From positions 1 through 64,000 of the forward strand of contig NZ_JAWQLY010000001.1 of NCBI RefSeq assembly GCF_033446685.1: DNA of 64,000 bases, in the 5' to 3' direction. The notes beneath the pieces were generated by a model. It was not told the origin of the DNA and made no database searches. It was given only the letters and a program-made list of their open reading frames with translations. The translations under genes were made by a program, and so were the position numbers. Of the stretch, positions 10,272 through 18,766 are shown piece by piece. Within the stretch, counting starts at the first letter, position 1. The number at the start of each line of letters is the position of its first letter. Source of the DNA: Modicisalibacter sp033446685. GTDB lineage: Bacteria > Pseudomonadota > Gammaproteobacteria > Pseudomonadales > Halomonadaceae.

Positions 10272-10921
10272 TCGATTCCAAGCGTTTTATGGGTCTGCAG
10301 GGAGAGCCGCCATTGCGGATTGTCCAGACAGTAGGCGAGGGTAGCACCGAGCGGATCCGTCGATGGACCGAAAGGCGCGATGCCCGTGGTATCCATGGGC
10401 TGCAAGTAGAAATGCCTGAAGCCGAGATTCGCGAAGCGCGACGGAGGCGCATCGTGCTGTGGATAGACCAGCTTCAGTTCATCGCCGCTATCGATGACCA
10501 GCGTCGTCGTGCCCTTGGGGCTGACGCACAACCAGTCAAGGCCGGGTGGCGCTGGCAACGTGCCGTTGGTTTCTACGGCGACTTCGAAACCGCGCGCCTG
10601 CATGGCCTCGATCAGGGGCGCATCGAGTTGCAGCAGTGGCTCTCCTCCCGTGAACACCACATAGGGCGTGGCTGCCGCCGGCGGATGTGGCCATAACGCA
10701 TCGAGATGCGCGGCAAGCGTGTCGGCATCGGCGAAGCGCCCGCCATTCTGGCCGTCGCTGCCGACAAAGTCGGTATCGCAGAAGCGGCAGGCGCTGCGCT
10801 GCCTGTCGACTTCGCGGCCCGACCACAGGTTGCAGCCGGTGAACCGACAGAAGACGCTGGCCCGTCCGGTACGCGCGCCCTCGCCCTGGAGCGTGTAGAA
10901 GGCTTCCTTGATGTGATACAT
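10268..10921 (-). CDS. queE: 7-carboxy-7-deazaguanine synthase (radical SAM)
   Basis: QueE converts 6-carboxytetrahydropterin into 7-carboxy-7-deazaguanine. The 217 residues begin MYHIKEAFYTLQGEGARTGR, the conserved QGEG entry. The cluster-binding cysteines follow a C-x14-C-x2-C spacing (C in TGCNLW, then CRFC), an expanded variant known from Burkholderia QueE, rather than CxxxCxxC. FTGGEPLLQ is the SAM-binding GGE motif. I chose the ATG at 10921 because earlier codons only add arginine-rich sequence that overlaps queC. Confidence 0.93.
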   Translation of the reverse strand: MYHIKEAFYTLQGEGARTGRASVFCRFTGCNLWSGREVDRQRSACRFCDTDFVGSDGQNGGRFADADTLAAHLDALWPHPPAAATPYVVFTGGEPLLQLDAPLIEAMQARGFEVAVETNGTLPAPPGLDWLCVSPKGTTTLVIDSGDELKLVYPQHDAPPSRFANLGFRHFYLQPMDTTGIAPFGPSTDPLGATLAYCLDNPQWRLSLQTHKTLGIE

Positions 10922-10923
10922 CG

Positions 10924-11625
10924 TCAGGGCTCCATCGGCGCAGGGCGGTAGATCAGCGGGTCGGCAAGGCCTCGCTCGGCAAAGGCCGCCAGGCGCTCGC
11001 GGCAGCTGCCGCACTCGCCGCATGCCAGCTCGCCACCCTGGTAGCAGGTCCAGGTCTGGGCGTAGTCGAGGCCCATGTCCAGGCCATCGGCGAGAATGCC
11101 GCTCTTGCTGGCGTGCAGGTAAGGAGCCTCGATACGCACGGCATTGAAGTTGGCTACGGCCGAGGCGGCATTCATGCGCTCGACGAACTCGGGTCGACAA
11201 TCCGGATAGAGTACGTGATCGCCGCCATGGGCACCGTAAAAGCACACGTCGGCATTGATGTTGACGGCGTGGGCGATAGCCAGCGACAGCAGAATCATGT
11301 TGCGGTTGGGCACCACGGTGGCCGCCAAGCTGTCGGCGTCGTAGTCGCCGGTGGGTAGTGGGCGACTGTCGTCGGTAAGCGCGGAGTTGTCGATCAGCGA
11401 ATGGATCGCCTGGATATCGATCACCCGGTGGGCAATCTCCAGGCGCTGGCAGACGCGGCGGGCGATATCGAGTTCCTTGGCATGCCGCTGGCCGTAATCG
11501 AAGGACAGGGCATGTATGGAATAGCCTTGGCGAATGGCTCGATGCAGCACGGTATAGGAGTCCATGCCGCCGGAATAGATGACGACGGCCTTGGCGGATG
11601 CCGTCGCCGGGGATGAATCGTTCAT
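10924..11625 (-). CDS. queC: 7-cyano-7-deazaguanine (preQ0) synthase
   Basis: QueC converts 7-carboxy-7-deazaguanine to preQ0 using ATP and ammonia. The 233-residue protein has the PP-loop VVIYSGGMDSYT near residue 15 and a C-terminal zinc site with four cysteines in CYQGGELACGECGSCRER. The ATG at 11625 has an AGGAT site; upstream codons read into non-conserved sequence. It is first in the queC-queE-queD-ykgJ operon, with a 2-bp gap to queE. Confidence 0.94.
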   Translation of the reverse strand: MNDSSPATASAKAVVIYSGGMDSYTVLHRAIRQGYSIHALSFDYGQRHAKELDIARRVCQRLEIAHRVIDIQAIHSLIDNSALTDDSRPLPTGDYDADSLAATVVPNRNMILLSLAIAHAVNINADVCFYGAHGGDHVLYPDCRPEFVERMNAASAVANFNAVRIEAPYLHASKSGILADGLDMGLDYAQTWTCYQGGELACGECGSCRERLAAFAERGLADPLIYRPAPMEP

Positions 11626-11834
11626 GAGAGATCCTGCCGGAGAATTTGTTGGCCCGTGGTAGACGGCGTCCGGGATCCGGGTGTCCGGACGTAAGCCTCT
11701 TACGAGGCGCGCATTGTACCCATCGCCAACGCGGCCGGACAATGCCGCACGTGGCGATTCTCGGCTACAGTGCGTACTCTCTGTCCAGGACAATCTGCTC
11801 AACCTGACAGGAAAACCTGCCAACAAGGAAGCGC

Positions 11835-12245
11835 ATGGCGACTATCGAACACAGTGCGGTATTGAAGGCTGCACCCGAACGCGTCTATGCACTGCTGGAA
11901 CGCATCGAAAACTTCAGTGACTATTCGGACAAGATCGAGCGGGTCGAACCCCTCGGCAAAGATTGCTATCGCTGGCATATCCACGTCATCGGGCGGGACT
12001 GGCAATTCGACGTGCAGGTCACGGAGCGCCAGCCACCGCATACCCTGGCCTGGGAGTCCCTGCAAGGGGTGCGCAACCAGGGACGCTACACGTTGACGCC
12101 GGTTGCCGAGGGGACGCGGGTCGAACTCAGTGTCAGCTACGAGATTGGTAACCGCCTGCTTGCCAAGGCAGTGGACAAAGCGGCGAGGCCGTTGGTCAAC
12201 CAGGTCGGCCAGCAGATACTGGCTCGGCTGGAAGCCAGGCTCTAG
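11835..12245 (+). CDS. START-like (SRPBCC) protein, polyketide cyclase / RatA-like
   Basis: The 136-residue protein fits the SRPBCC helix-grip fold: an N-terminal strand (MATIEHSAVLKAAPERVYALL), a central beta sheet, and a long C-terminal helix from about residue 110. The family binds hydrophobic ligands. No catalytic signature was seen and the partner is unknown. AACAAGGAAGCGC before the ATG supplies the ribosome site. It is divergent from queC across 209 bp, with no recognisable riboswitch or operator in between. Confidence 0.75.
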   Translation: MATIEHSAVLKAAPERVYALLERIENFSDYSDKIERVEPLGKDCYRWHIHVIGRDWQFDVQVTERQPPHTLAWESLQGVRNQGRYTLTPVAEGTRVELSVSYEIGNRLLAKAVDKAARPLVNQVGQQILARLEARL

Positions 12246-12292
12246 GACTGTCAGAGAACTGGCCGCGTTAGACGGGGGTTCTCCGCCGCGGC

Positions 12293-13768
12293 CTACTCGT
12301 GGGTCACCCGATTGCGCCCGGTGCGTTTCGACAGATACATGCGCTGGTCGGCTTTATGTATCAGTTCATCGGGCGAGCTGTAGCCCTCCTCCTTGAGGCT
12401 GACGATACCGACCGATGCGGTGATCTGGATCGTTATCCCCCGATGGTGAAGCAACGGGCGGCTGCGTAGCGTATTGCAGATACGATCGGCGTAGCCGGCG
12501 GCCTTGCGACGGTCGTAGCCCGGCAGCAAAACCATGAACTCCTCTCCACCGAAACGGCCGACATGAACGTCGGAGTCGCTCAGTTCGACGAGTAGGCTGG
12601 CAAAGTTCTTGAGCACTTCATCGCCCATGGGATGACCATGTTCGTCGTTGATCTGCTTGAAGTGATCAAGATCGAGAAACACGACCGACAGTTCTTGTGA
12701 TAACTGATTGGCTTCTTCGAAATGCGTGTCGAGCAGGGATAGCAAATATTGGCGGCTATAGAGCTGGGTCAACGGGTCATAGCGTAGCGCGCGATCGAGC
12801 TGCCAGTTGGCGGCTTGCAGGGTATCCAGTTCCCGGCTCTGATGGTCCAGCTGGGACTGCAGATAGAGAGTACGATCGAGGAGCAACTGCTTTGCCTCCA
12901 TCAACAGGCGCGGCGAGTCGAACGTGTCCGGGGCATCGACCTCGAAGAGTTCGGCCATCTGCGGGAGCCGGGCCTGGATGCTGCTGAGCAGTTCGCTCCG
13001 CTGCTTTTCGTTGCTCAACCAGGGATCTAGCTGGGCGAGGGTACGGTGGCCGTCCGATGCCAGCCAGATATCGGCGAGTCGTCCAGAGAGCATGACGCAG
13101 TCGCCGGCCAAGAAAGCGTCCTCACGTACCGGCCGATCATGGCTACAGCGTATCCATTCGCGACAGCGTAACGACAATCCCCAGTTTCCTGCCAGCCAGG
13201 CGCCGACTTCGGCATGGTCTGCGCCAAAATGCTCGCGTTCGCGCAGAGCGATCGCGTCATGATCGTCGAGCGTGCCGATGACCTCGGCGTACTCGAGCGG
13301 GGCAACGGCATTGAGTGCCAGCATGCCGATATCCTGCAGTAGCGCCGCCGTGAACACGGGACCGAGCTCATTGCCCTGGCGGCGCTGCGTGGCGAGTTCC
13401 TGGGCGGCGATAGCACTGGTCAACGAGCGCTGCCAGAAGTGCCGCAGATCGAAGCCGTTAGCTCGAGAATCGCCACGCGACGCCGTCGCCAGGCTAAAGC
13501 CCAGGGCAAGCGATACGGTGGTGTCGAGTCCCAGGCGCTCGACCGCTTCGCGCAGCGTTTCGGCGGGCTTCGCCTGTGCGTAATAGACGGTGTTCGCCAA
13601 AGAGATCAGCCGTGCCGTCAATGCCGGATCGTTGTGCAAAACGTCCAGGATAGGTTGCAACCGGGAATCGGGATCGGCCGCGAGGACGATAACGCGCTGA
13701 ATCACGACTGGAATCGAGGGAAGCGCCGGGCAATCGAGCAAGGACTGGATGAGAGGCGATGGAATCAC
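12293..13768 (-). CDS. HDOD-GGDEF signalling protein
   Basis: About 491 residues with an N-terminal HDOD domain (LPSIPVVIQRV to about residue 220), a linker with a predicted coiled coil, and a C-terminal GGDEF domain. The diguanylate cyclase motif is intact as GRFGGEEF, but the inhibitory RxxD site five residues upstream is absent. This suggests c-di-GMP synthesis without the usual feedback. I chose the GTG at 13768, preceded by AGGGAT; an upstream TTG at 13852 adds 28 unlikely residues. It lies beside the flagellar cluster, so a role in motility switching is plausible but inferred. Confidence 0.8.
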   Translation of the reverse strand: MIPSPLIQSLLDCPALPSIPVVIQRVIVLAADPDSRLQPILDVLHNDPALTARLISLANTVYYAQAKPAETLREAVERLGLDTTVSLALGFSLATASRGDSRANGFDLRHFWQRSLTSAIAAQELATQRRQGNELGPVFTAALLQDIGMLALNAVAPLEYAEVIGTLDDHDAIALREREHFGADHAEVGAWLAGNWGLSLRCREWIRCSHDRPVREDAFLAGDCVMLSGRLADIWLASDGHRTLAQLDPWLSNEKQRSELLSSIQARLPQMAELFEVDAPDTFDSPRLLMEAKQLLLDRTLYLQSQLDHQSRELDTLQAANWQLDRALRYDPLTQLYSRQYLLSLLDTHFEEANQLSQELSVVFLDLDHFKQINDEHGHPMGDEVLKNFASLLVELSDSDVHVGRFGGEEFMVLLPGYDRRKAAGYADRICNTLRSRPLLHHRGITIQITASVGIVSLKEEGYSSPDELIHKADQRMYLSKRTGRNRVTHE

Positions 13769-13968
13769 TGGCTTATCCCTAGCCGCGAACCACGTCCTGA
13801 ACCATGCGAGCGGCAAAGCACAGGACAACGGCGATAATGGCGTATACCGCAAGGAATATGTTAACTATTCTTTGCCTATTGTAATGAATATCGCCGATTT
13901 GTTACACGAATATCAAGCAATCAATCGATCTCGCCCTAGGCGGACTCTAGAGATGGCCGGGACATGAT
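13769..13968 (-). other. AT-rich intergenic region before the HDOD-GGDEF gene
   Basis: The 200-bp gap between the HDOD-GGDEF start and the flgN stop is clearly AT-richer than its surroundings around 13855-13935. It probably holds the promoter of the signalling gene. I see no gene in it and no operator I can name. Confidence 0.4.
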
Positions 13969-14421
13969 TCAGGCTTTCGAGGCCACTCCCCCAAAACCGC
14001 GACGCCGCGATTGGCCATTGGGCCCGTATAGCGCCTTGCCCGCGGCATTGTTGAGAAAGTCGAGGATGCGTTGATTCTGATTCATGCGTGACCCGATCAG
14101 TACGCCATTGCGCTGATTGAGTTGTTTGGCGTGTAGCGCTCGGCTCAGGAAGGCGTGCCAGGCCTCCAGGCAGTGGGCATCCCGTGCGGCGGCTTCGGCG
14201 CCTTGGCGACCCTGGCCGTAGCCGAGCTTTTTCAGTACGTTACGCCGCTGAGTCTCGAGCGTTTCGAGGCGCTCCATATGTTGCTGCTTCTGCTGTGCCT
14301 GGGTGGCCAGGCATTCGCCATCGACTTCGCCTTCCGCGAGGCTGGCGCGTTCCGCCTCGAGCAACGCAATGAAAGCGTCGAGATGCTGTTGTTCGCGCTC
14401 GAGGTGCTGGGCCAGACTCAT
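13969..14421 (-). CDS. flgN: flagellar export chaperone FlgN
   Basis: FlgN is the cytoplasmic export chaperone for the hook-associated proteins FlgK and FlgL. The 150-residue product is mostly helical (MSLAQHLEREQQHLDAFIALLEAERASL) with many Gln and Glu, as in the family, and a basic glycine-rich tail. It follows flgM by 32 bp on the same strand, the usual flgMN pair, and should share the sigma-28 promoter at 14768-14794. Confidence 0.88.
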   Translation of the reverse strand: MSLAQHLEREQQHLDAFIALLEAERASLAEGEVDGECLATQAQQKQQHMERLETLETQRRNVLKKLGYGQGRQGAEAAARDAHCLEAWHAFLSRALHAKQLNQRNGVLIGSRMNQNQRILDFLNNAAGKALYGPNGQSRRRGFGGVASKA

Positions 14422-14453
14422 GGTGTGCTCTCCGCCAGTAAACGTAGGAATAA

Positions 14454-14732
14454 TCAGCTTTCGGATTTACCGAGCAGGTCGCGGACGCTGTCGATCAGGC
14501 CATCGGCGATGCGCTCCGAGTCGATCTCCAGGCGGCCTTCACTGATCGCCTGGCGAATCTCGGCAACGCGCGCGGTGTCGATGTCCTGGGTCGTGTCCTG
14601 GGACTTGTTGCTCAGGTGCGCGACGGCAGCCGGGCTGGCGGCCTGTGACACGGCGCCTTGCTTGGCGGACTGCGTGGTCTTGCTATCGGTTTGCGTCGGG
14701 CGCTGCAGGGGGTGTGAGCTGTCGATTTTCAC
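14454..14732 (-). CDS. flgM: anti-sigma-28 factor FlgM
   Basis: FlgM binds the flagellar sigma factor FliA until the hook-basal body is complete and FlgM is exported. The 92 residues have a disordered polar N-terminus (KIDSSHPLQRPTQTDSK) and the conserved C-terminal sigma-binding helices (DTARVAEIRQAISEGRLEIDSERIADGL). I chose the GTG at 14732, preceded by AGAGGAT, since a longer reading adds non-family sequence across the promoter. Confidence 0.92.
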   Translation of the reverse strand: MKIDSSHPLQRPTQTDSKTTQSAKQGAVSQAASPAAVAHLSNKSQDTTQDIDTARVAEIRQAISEGRLEIDSERIADGLIDSVRDLLGKSES

Positions 14733-14767
14733 GGGGCATCCTCTTGATGATTTCGACCTTTCCCTGA

Positions 14768-14794
14768 CTATCGGCCACGCATGGCATAACTTTA
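14768..14794 (-). promoter_or_regulatory. sigma-28 (FliA) promoter of flgMN
   Basis: Read on the minus strand, TAAAGTTA and GCCGATAG are separated by exactly 11 bp. The FliA consensus is TAAAGTTT-N11-GCCGATAA, so 14 of 16 box positions match. The -10 box lies 35 bp before the flgM start. Confidence 0.85.
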
Positions 14795-14800
14795 ATGGCC

Positions 14801-14843
14801 GCCGGGGAAGCCCCGGCAGTTTAATTCCCGGCAACTTTGCCGG
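14801..14843 (-). terminator. double hairpin after flgA
   Basis: Two adjacent hairpins, a 7-bp stem at 14828-14843 and a 7-bp stem at 14801-14817, lie between the flgA stop and the flgM promoter in the direction of transcription. No long T-run follows, so termination may be partial. Confidence 0.5.
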
Positions 14844-14849
14844 CTAGCC

Positions 14850-15578
14850 TCAGAATTCGACGCTCAATCGCTTCGGGCCGATTACCCGCGCCTGAAGCAA
14901 CTCGCCGTTGGCGATGCGCAGCCTGACCTGTTCGCCCATCGCGCCGTTATCCATCGCTTGCGCCTCGCGGCGGACCTGAAACCCCTCGCCGCTGGCAATG
15001 ACGCTTACCGTCTGTCCGCGCTTGACGAGATCCTGGCGACGCAACTGATAGCTCTGCAGTGTCGTGCCTGCGGACAAAGCCCGGGTGGCTACCAGCCCGA
15101 TGGCGTCCTCGGCGTGTGTGACGGCATGCCGCGGCAGTTTTTCCAAGAGACCCTTTTCAAGCATCACATCCTGCGCTGTCAGGGCCGCGCCACGCGAAAC
15201 ATCCCGCGCCAGAACGACGTGCTCGATGGACACCGAAACGTCGGCCTGGACATAACGGGTGCGGCCATCGTCGCCGTTGCAGTGAATGCCGACCGCGACC
15301 CGCCCGTACAGCCGTTGATTATTCTGCGGTAGAAAGGGTTGAGGATCGTCGCAGGCGGGCAGCCGCGCCTGATTGCGCTGCACGCTGACGCTCACGCTGT
15401 CACCGAGGGGCTGGGCCTGCTCGATCAGAAAGTCATGGACGCGTCGCTCGAGCAAGGCTTGTTCGTCGCTCCCGGCCATTACCGAGGGGGCGCCCAGCCA
15501 GATCAAGACGGCGACAGCCAGCAGTTTCACGAAGTGGGCGCCACTATTCGGGCAGGCACTGTGGTTTCGGTTGCGCAT
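14850..15578 (-). CDS. flgA: flagella basal body P-ring formation protein FlgA
   Basis: FlgA is a periplasmic chaperone for assembly of the P ring made of FlgI. The 242-residue product has a signal peptide (hydrophobic LLAVAVLIWLGAPSVMA, cleavage near ALA/MAG) and a C-terminal SAF domain (VVLARDVSRGAALTAQDV and onward). I placed the start at the ATG at 15578, which has GGGGAGGAA upstream. It is divergent from flgB across 158 bp. Confidence 0.93.
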   Translation of the reverse strand: MRNRNHSACPNSGAHFVKLLAVAVLIWLGAPSVMAGSDEQALLERRVHDFLIEQAQPLGDSVSVSVQRNQARLPACDDPQPFLPQNNQRLYGRVAVGIHCNGDDGRTRYVQADVSVSIEHVVLARDVSRGAALTAQDVMLEKGLLEKLPRHAVTHAEDAIGLVATRALSAGTTLQSYQLRRQDLVKRGQTVSVIASGEGFQVRREAQAMDNGAMGEQVRLRIANGELLQARVIGPKRLSVEF

Positions 15579-15736
15579 CGATTCCTCCCCATGCGTTGGA
15601 GACGATTCTAGTGCTGGAGGGGGATTGTCATACGCGGAAATGATGAGCAAACCAGGGCCTATTTCTTCCTTTGGGAAGACAGCTCGGCGTCTATTCTCCA
15701 GCCTGAACCTTTCCCATCCGAGCCAGGGGACAAGAA

Positions 15737-16150
15737 ATGATCGACATGCTTGACGGAGCGCTGCGCTTTCACCAGGAAGCTCTGAACCTGCGCGCGGAAC
15801 GTCAGAAAGTGTTGGCGAGCAATATCGCCAATGCCGACACGCCCAATTATAAGGCGCGCGACTTCGACTTTTCGGCTGAATTGTCGCGTGCCATGCAGCA
15901 AGGGCGTCCGGCCGAGGGTGGGCTTTCACTGGCCCGCACCTCGGAGCGTCACATCCAGGCTCAGGCGCCAGCCAGCGCCGGGCGCGATCTGCTTTATCGC
16001 ATACCCGACCAGCCAAGCCTAGATGGCAATACGGTCGACATGAACCGCGAACGCGCTCAGTTCGCCGATAATTCGATTCGCTACCAGGCGGGGCTGACCA
16101 TCCTGAGTCGTAAGATTCAGGGGCTGAAGACCGCGATGCAACCGGAGTAA
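15737..16150 (+). CDS. flgB: flagellar basal body rod protein FlgB
   Basis: FlgB forms the proximal rod of the flagellar drive shaft. The 137 residues carry the N-terminal rod signature ASNIANADTPNYKARDFDF and a C-terminal helix (IRYQAGLTILSRKIQGLKTAM) for coiled-coil packing. It begins the rightward flgBCDEFGHIJ run, with a 5-bp gap to flgC. Confidence 0.96.
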   Translation: MIDMLDGALRFHQEALNLRAERQKVLASNIANADTPNYKARDFDFSAELSRAMQQGRPAEGGLSLARTSERHIQAQAPASAGRDLLYRIPDQPSLDGNTVDMNRERAQFADNSIRYQAGLTILSRKIQGLKTAMQPE

Positions 16151-16155
16151 TTGGC

Positions 16156-16563
16156 ATGTCCATGTTCAGTATTTTCGATATTTCCGGCTCGGCGCTGACC
16201 GCTCAGTCCCAGCGCATGAACGTCACGGCGAGCAACCTGGCCAATGCCGACAGCGTCGCCGGACCCGATGGCGAGGCGTATCGCGCCAAGCAGGTCATGT
16301 TCGAGACGCGTTCCGACGTTTCCGGCGGTGTCGGCGGTGTTCGCGTCAGCGAAGTGGTCGAGGATCCCACGCCGATGCGCCGCGAATACCGGCCGGCGCA
16401 TCCGCTGGCCGACGAAGAGGGCTACGTGACGATGCCCAACGTCGAGCCAGTCAACGAGATGGTCAACATGATTGCTGCCTCTCGTTCCTATCAAGCCAAC
16501 GTCGAAGTCATGAACACCAGCAAGACGCTGATGCTCAAGACACTGACGCTGGGCGAGAACTAA
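16156..16563 (+). CDS. flgC: flagellar basal body rod protein FlgC
   Basis: FlgC is a proximal rod subunit. The 135-residue product has the rod signature ASNLANADSVAGPDGEAYR near residue 25 and the C-terminal motif NMIAASRSYQANVEVMNTSK shared by rod and hook proteins. It sits 5 bp after flgB and 30 bp before flgD. Confidence 0.96.
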   Translation: MSMFSIFDISGSALTAQSQRMNVTASNLANADSVAGPDGEAYRAKQVMFETRSDVSGGVGGVRVSEVVEDPTPMRREYRPAHPLADEEGYVTMPNVEPVNEMVNMIAASRSYQANVEVMNTSKTLMLKTLTLGEN

Positions 16564-16593
16564 GCGAACTTTTGGTAGCCATCAGGAGACCCC

Positions 16594-17280
16594 ATGGCCA
16601 ATACCATCGATACGAGCGTACTCAACGGCATGAACCAGACCACTGGTTCAGCGAGCGGCAAGGCAACGGCCACCGACGATCTCAGCAACAGCTTCATGAC
16701 CCTGCTGGTCACTCAGTTGAAGAATCAGGACCCGATGAACCCGATGGAAAACGCCGAGATGACCTCGCAGTTGGCGCAGATCAACACGGTCAACGGCATT
16801 CAGGACCTGAACAAGACGCTGGAAGGCATCACCAGCCAGGTCAGCGCCGGCCAGAATCTGCAGGCAGCGGCGCTGATCGGTCAGGGCGTGCTGGTGCCTG
16901 GCAACCGGGTGGCGAAAGAGGGTGAAGTGACCACGCCGTTCGGCGTCGAACTGGAAGAGCCGGCCGATGACATCACCATCACCATCACCAACGACTCGGG
17001 TGAGGTCGTGCGCAGTTTCAGCGCCGACGATATAGGCGCACTTGATGCCGGTGTTCAATCCTTTACTTGGGATGGAACCCTTCAAGATGGCAAGACCCAG
17101 GCGGCCGATGGCTCCTACAACGTATCCATTCAGGCCAGCCAAGGTGGCGAGCCGGTCAGTGTCACCGCATTGAACTACGCGCAGGTCGGCGGTGTGCTGA
17201 CCACCGACTCGGGGCCGAGACTCGATCTCGGTGCGATTTCCGGTCAGGTCGGACTCGATGCCGTCCGCCAGATTCTTTAA
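16594..17280 (+). CDS. flgD: flagellar hook assembly protein FlgD
   Basis: FlgD is the hook cap or scaffold that lets FlgE polymerise and is not kept in the finished structure. The 228 residues contain the N-terminal signature FMTLLVTQLKNQDPMNPMENAEMTSQLAQ and a C-terminal Ig-like FlgD domain (TWDGTLQDGKTQAADGSYNVSI). An AGGAGA site precedes the ATG. Confidence 0.95.
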   Translation: MANTIDTSVLNGMNQTTGSASGKATATDDLSNSFMTLLVTQLKNQDPMNPMENAEMTSQLAQINTVNGIQDLNKTLEGITSQVSAGQNLQAAALIGQGVLVPGNRVAKEGEVTTPFGVELEEPADDITITITNDSGEVVRSFSADDIGALDAGVQSFTWDGTLQDGKTQAADGSYNVSIQASQGGEPVSVTALNYAQVGGVLTTDSGPRLDLGAISGQVGLDAVRQIL

Positions 17281-17354
17281 CGGCAGCAGTGCTACCAAGA
17301 ACTAACCAAGAATCAATTAAGTAGCGGGCGCCTTGGCTCGCAGGGAGACTAAGA

Positions 17355-18701
17355 ATGGGTTTTTCACAGGCTTTGAGTGGTGTTAACGCCGCTTCCCAGC
17401 AACTGGATGTCGTCGGTAACAACATCGCCAACTCGCAGACCACCGGCTTCAAGAGTTCATCGGTGCAGTTCTCCGACGTGTTCGCCAATAGCCAGGTAGG
17501 TCTGGGTACCCGCGTAGCCGGCGTGCTGCAGGATTTCGGCAACGGCAACCTGGAGACCACCGGGCGTAATCTCGACCTGGCGATCAGCGGCACCGGCTTC
17601 TACCGCTTCGAACAGGAGGGCCAGATCGGCTACTCGCGCAACGGTCAGCTGACCATGACGGCGCAGGGCGATCTGGTGAACGCGCAGGGCGCCAAGATCA
17701 TGGGCTATGGCCTGGGTGGCGGTCCGTTCTCCGAAGTTGTGACCGGTGGACAGCCGGTGGCAATGAATATTCCGGCCGACGATATGCCGGCGCAGGCGAC
17801 CGGAGCCGAAGGCGGCGTGAAGGCCGTCTACAACCTGGATGCCAGCATCGATGAAACCGATGCAACGACACTGAACACGGTGAACGTTGCAGCGACCCTG
17901 GCTGATGGGACAACGGCAAAGACCGCACTGAATTACCATTACTCAAGCAGTTACACTGTTTATGATTCCCTGGGTAATCAGCGCAATGCAACGGTCTACT
18001 TCGAGAAGACGGGCGACAATGCCTGGAAGGGCACGATGGCCATCGATGGCATCGTCTCTGCCAGCGCCCTGGCCGATGCCGACAATGACGGCGTTGCTGA
18101 TGCCGGTTCAGTCACTCTGCAAAATCAGTTCGATATCGCTTTCAACGATAGCGGTAAGTTGAACTCGATCACCCAGGGCGGAACGACCACGACCGCGCCG
18201 AATATCACGCCTCCCAGCATCCAGTTTGCCAGTGAGCAACTGGGTGGCGCTCCGGCTGATCTGAACTTCGATTTCGCCTTGACCGGTACGACCCAGTTCG
18301 CCAACGACTCGACCCAGAACTCGCTGGTTCAGGATGGCTACACCTCCGGCACCTTGGTGGGGATCACCATCGCCGATGACGGCACCATCATGCGCAATTT
18401 CACCAACGAAAAGTCGGTCGCCTCCGGCCAGATCGCGCTGGCTAACTTCCGTAACCCGGAAGGCCTCAAAGCCGCGGGTGACAACATGTGGGCCGCGACC
18501 GCCGAGTCCGGCGCCGAAGTGATTGGTACGGCGGGCATCGGTCAGTTCGGCTCCATCGAGTCCGGTACGCTGGAAGCTTCCAACGTCGATCTGACCAAGG
18601 AGCTGGTCGACCTGATCATCGCTCAGCGCAACTACCAGGCCAATACCAACTCGATCCGCACCCAGTCCGAGGTGATGGATCAGATCGCCCAGCTGCGTTA
18701 A
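17355..18701 (+). CDS. flgE: flagellar hook protein FlgE
   Basis: FlgE builds the flexible hook. The 448-residue protein shows the N-terminal NNIANSQTTGFKSS signature, a variable outer domain rich in Thr, Asp and Gly, and the C-terminal helix (LVDLIIAQRNYQANTNSIRTQSEVMDQI) common to axial proteins. It follows flgD by 74 bp and is followed by a GC-rich hairpin, which may set the high hook-protein level relative to flgF. Confidence 0.96.
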   Translation: MGFSQALSGVNAASQQLDVVGNNIANSQTTGFKSSSVQFSDVFANSQVGLGTRVAGVLQDFGNGNLETTGRNLDLAISGTGFYRFEQEGQIGYSRNGQLTMTAQGDLVNAQGAKIMGYGLGGGPFSEVVTGGQPVAMNIPADDMPAQATGAEGGVKAVYNLDASIDETDATTLNTVNVAATLADGTTAKTALNYHYSSSYTVYDSLGNQRNATVYFEKTGDNAWKGTMAIDGIVSASALADADNDGVADAGSVTLQNQFDIAFNDSGKLNSITQGGTTTTAPNITPPSIQFASEQLGGAPADLNFDFALTGTTQFANDSTQNSLVQDGYTSGTLVGITIADDGTIMRNFTNEKSVASGQIALANFRNPEGLKAAGDNMWAATAESGAEVIGTAGIGQFGSIESGTLEASNVDLTKELVDLIIAQRNYQANTNSIRTQSEVMDQIAQLR

Positions 18702-18710
18702 TGGCTAGCT

Positions 18711-18739
18711 GATGCCGGGCCTTTCTGGCCCGGCATCTT
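18711..18739 (+). terminator. hairpin between flgE and flgF
   Basis: An 11-bp perfect stem, GATGCCGGGCC and its complement around TTTCT, starts 9 bp after the flgE stop. Only two Ts follow, so it is likely an mRNA stabiliser or partial terminator inside the operon. Confidence 0.5.
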
Positions 18740-18766
18740 GGTGCGTCAAGTCGAGAGTCGAACATC

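Noticed and set aside
11626..11834. Possible preQ1 riboswitch before queC
   Set aside because: No recognisable preQ1 aptamer sequence or pseudoknot could be drawn, and queC in most gammaproteobacteria is not under such control.
15562..15576. Possible sigma-54 promoter before flgB
   Set aside because: TGGTTTCGGTTGC has GG and GC only 8 bp apart instead of 10.
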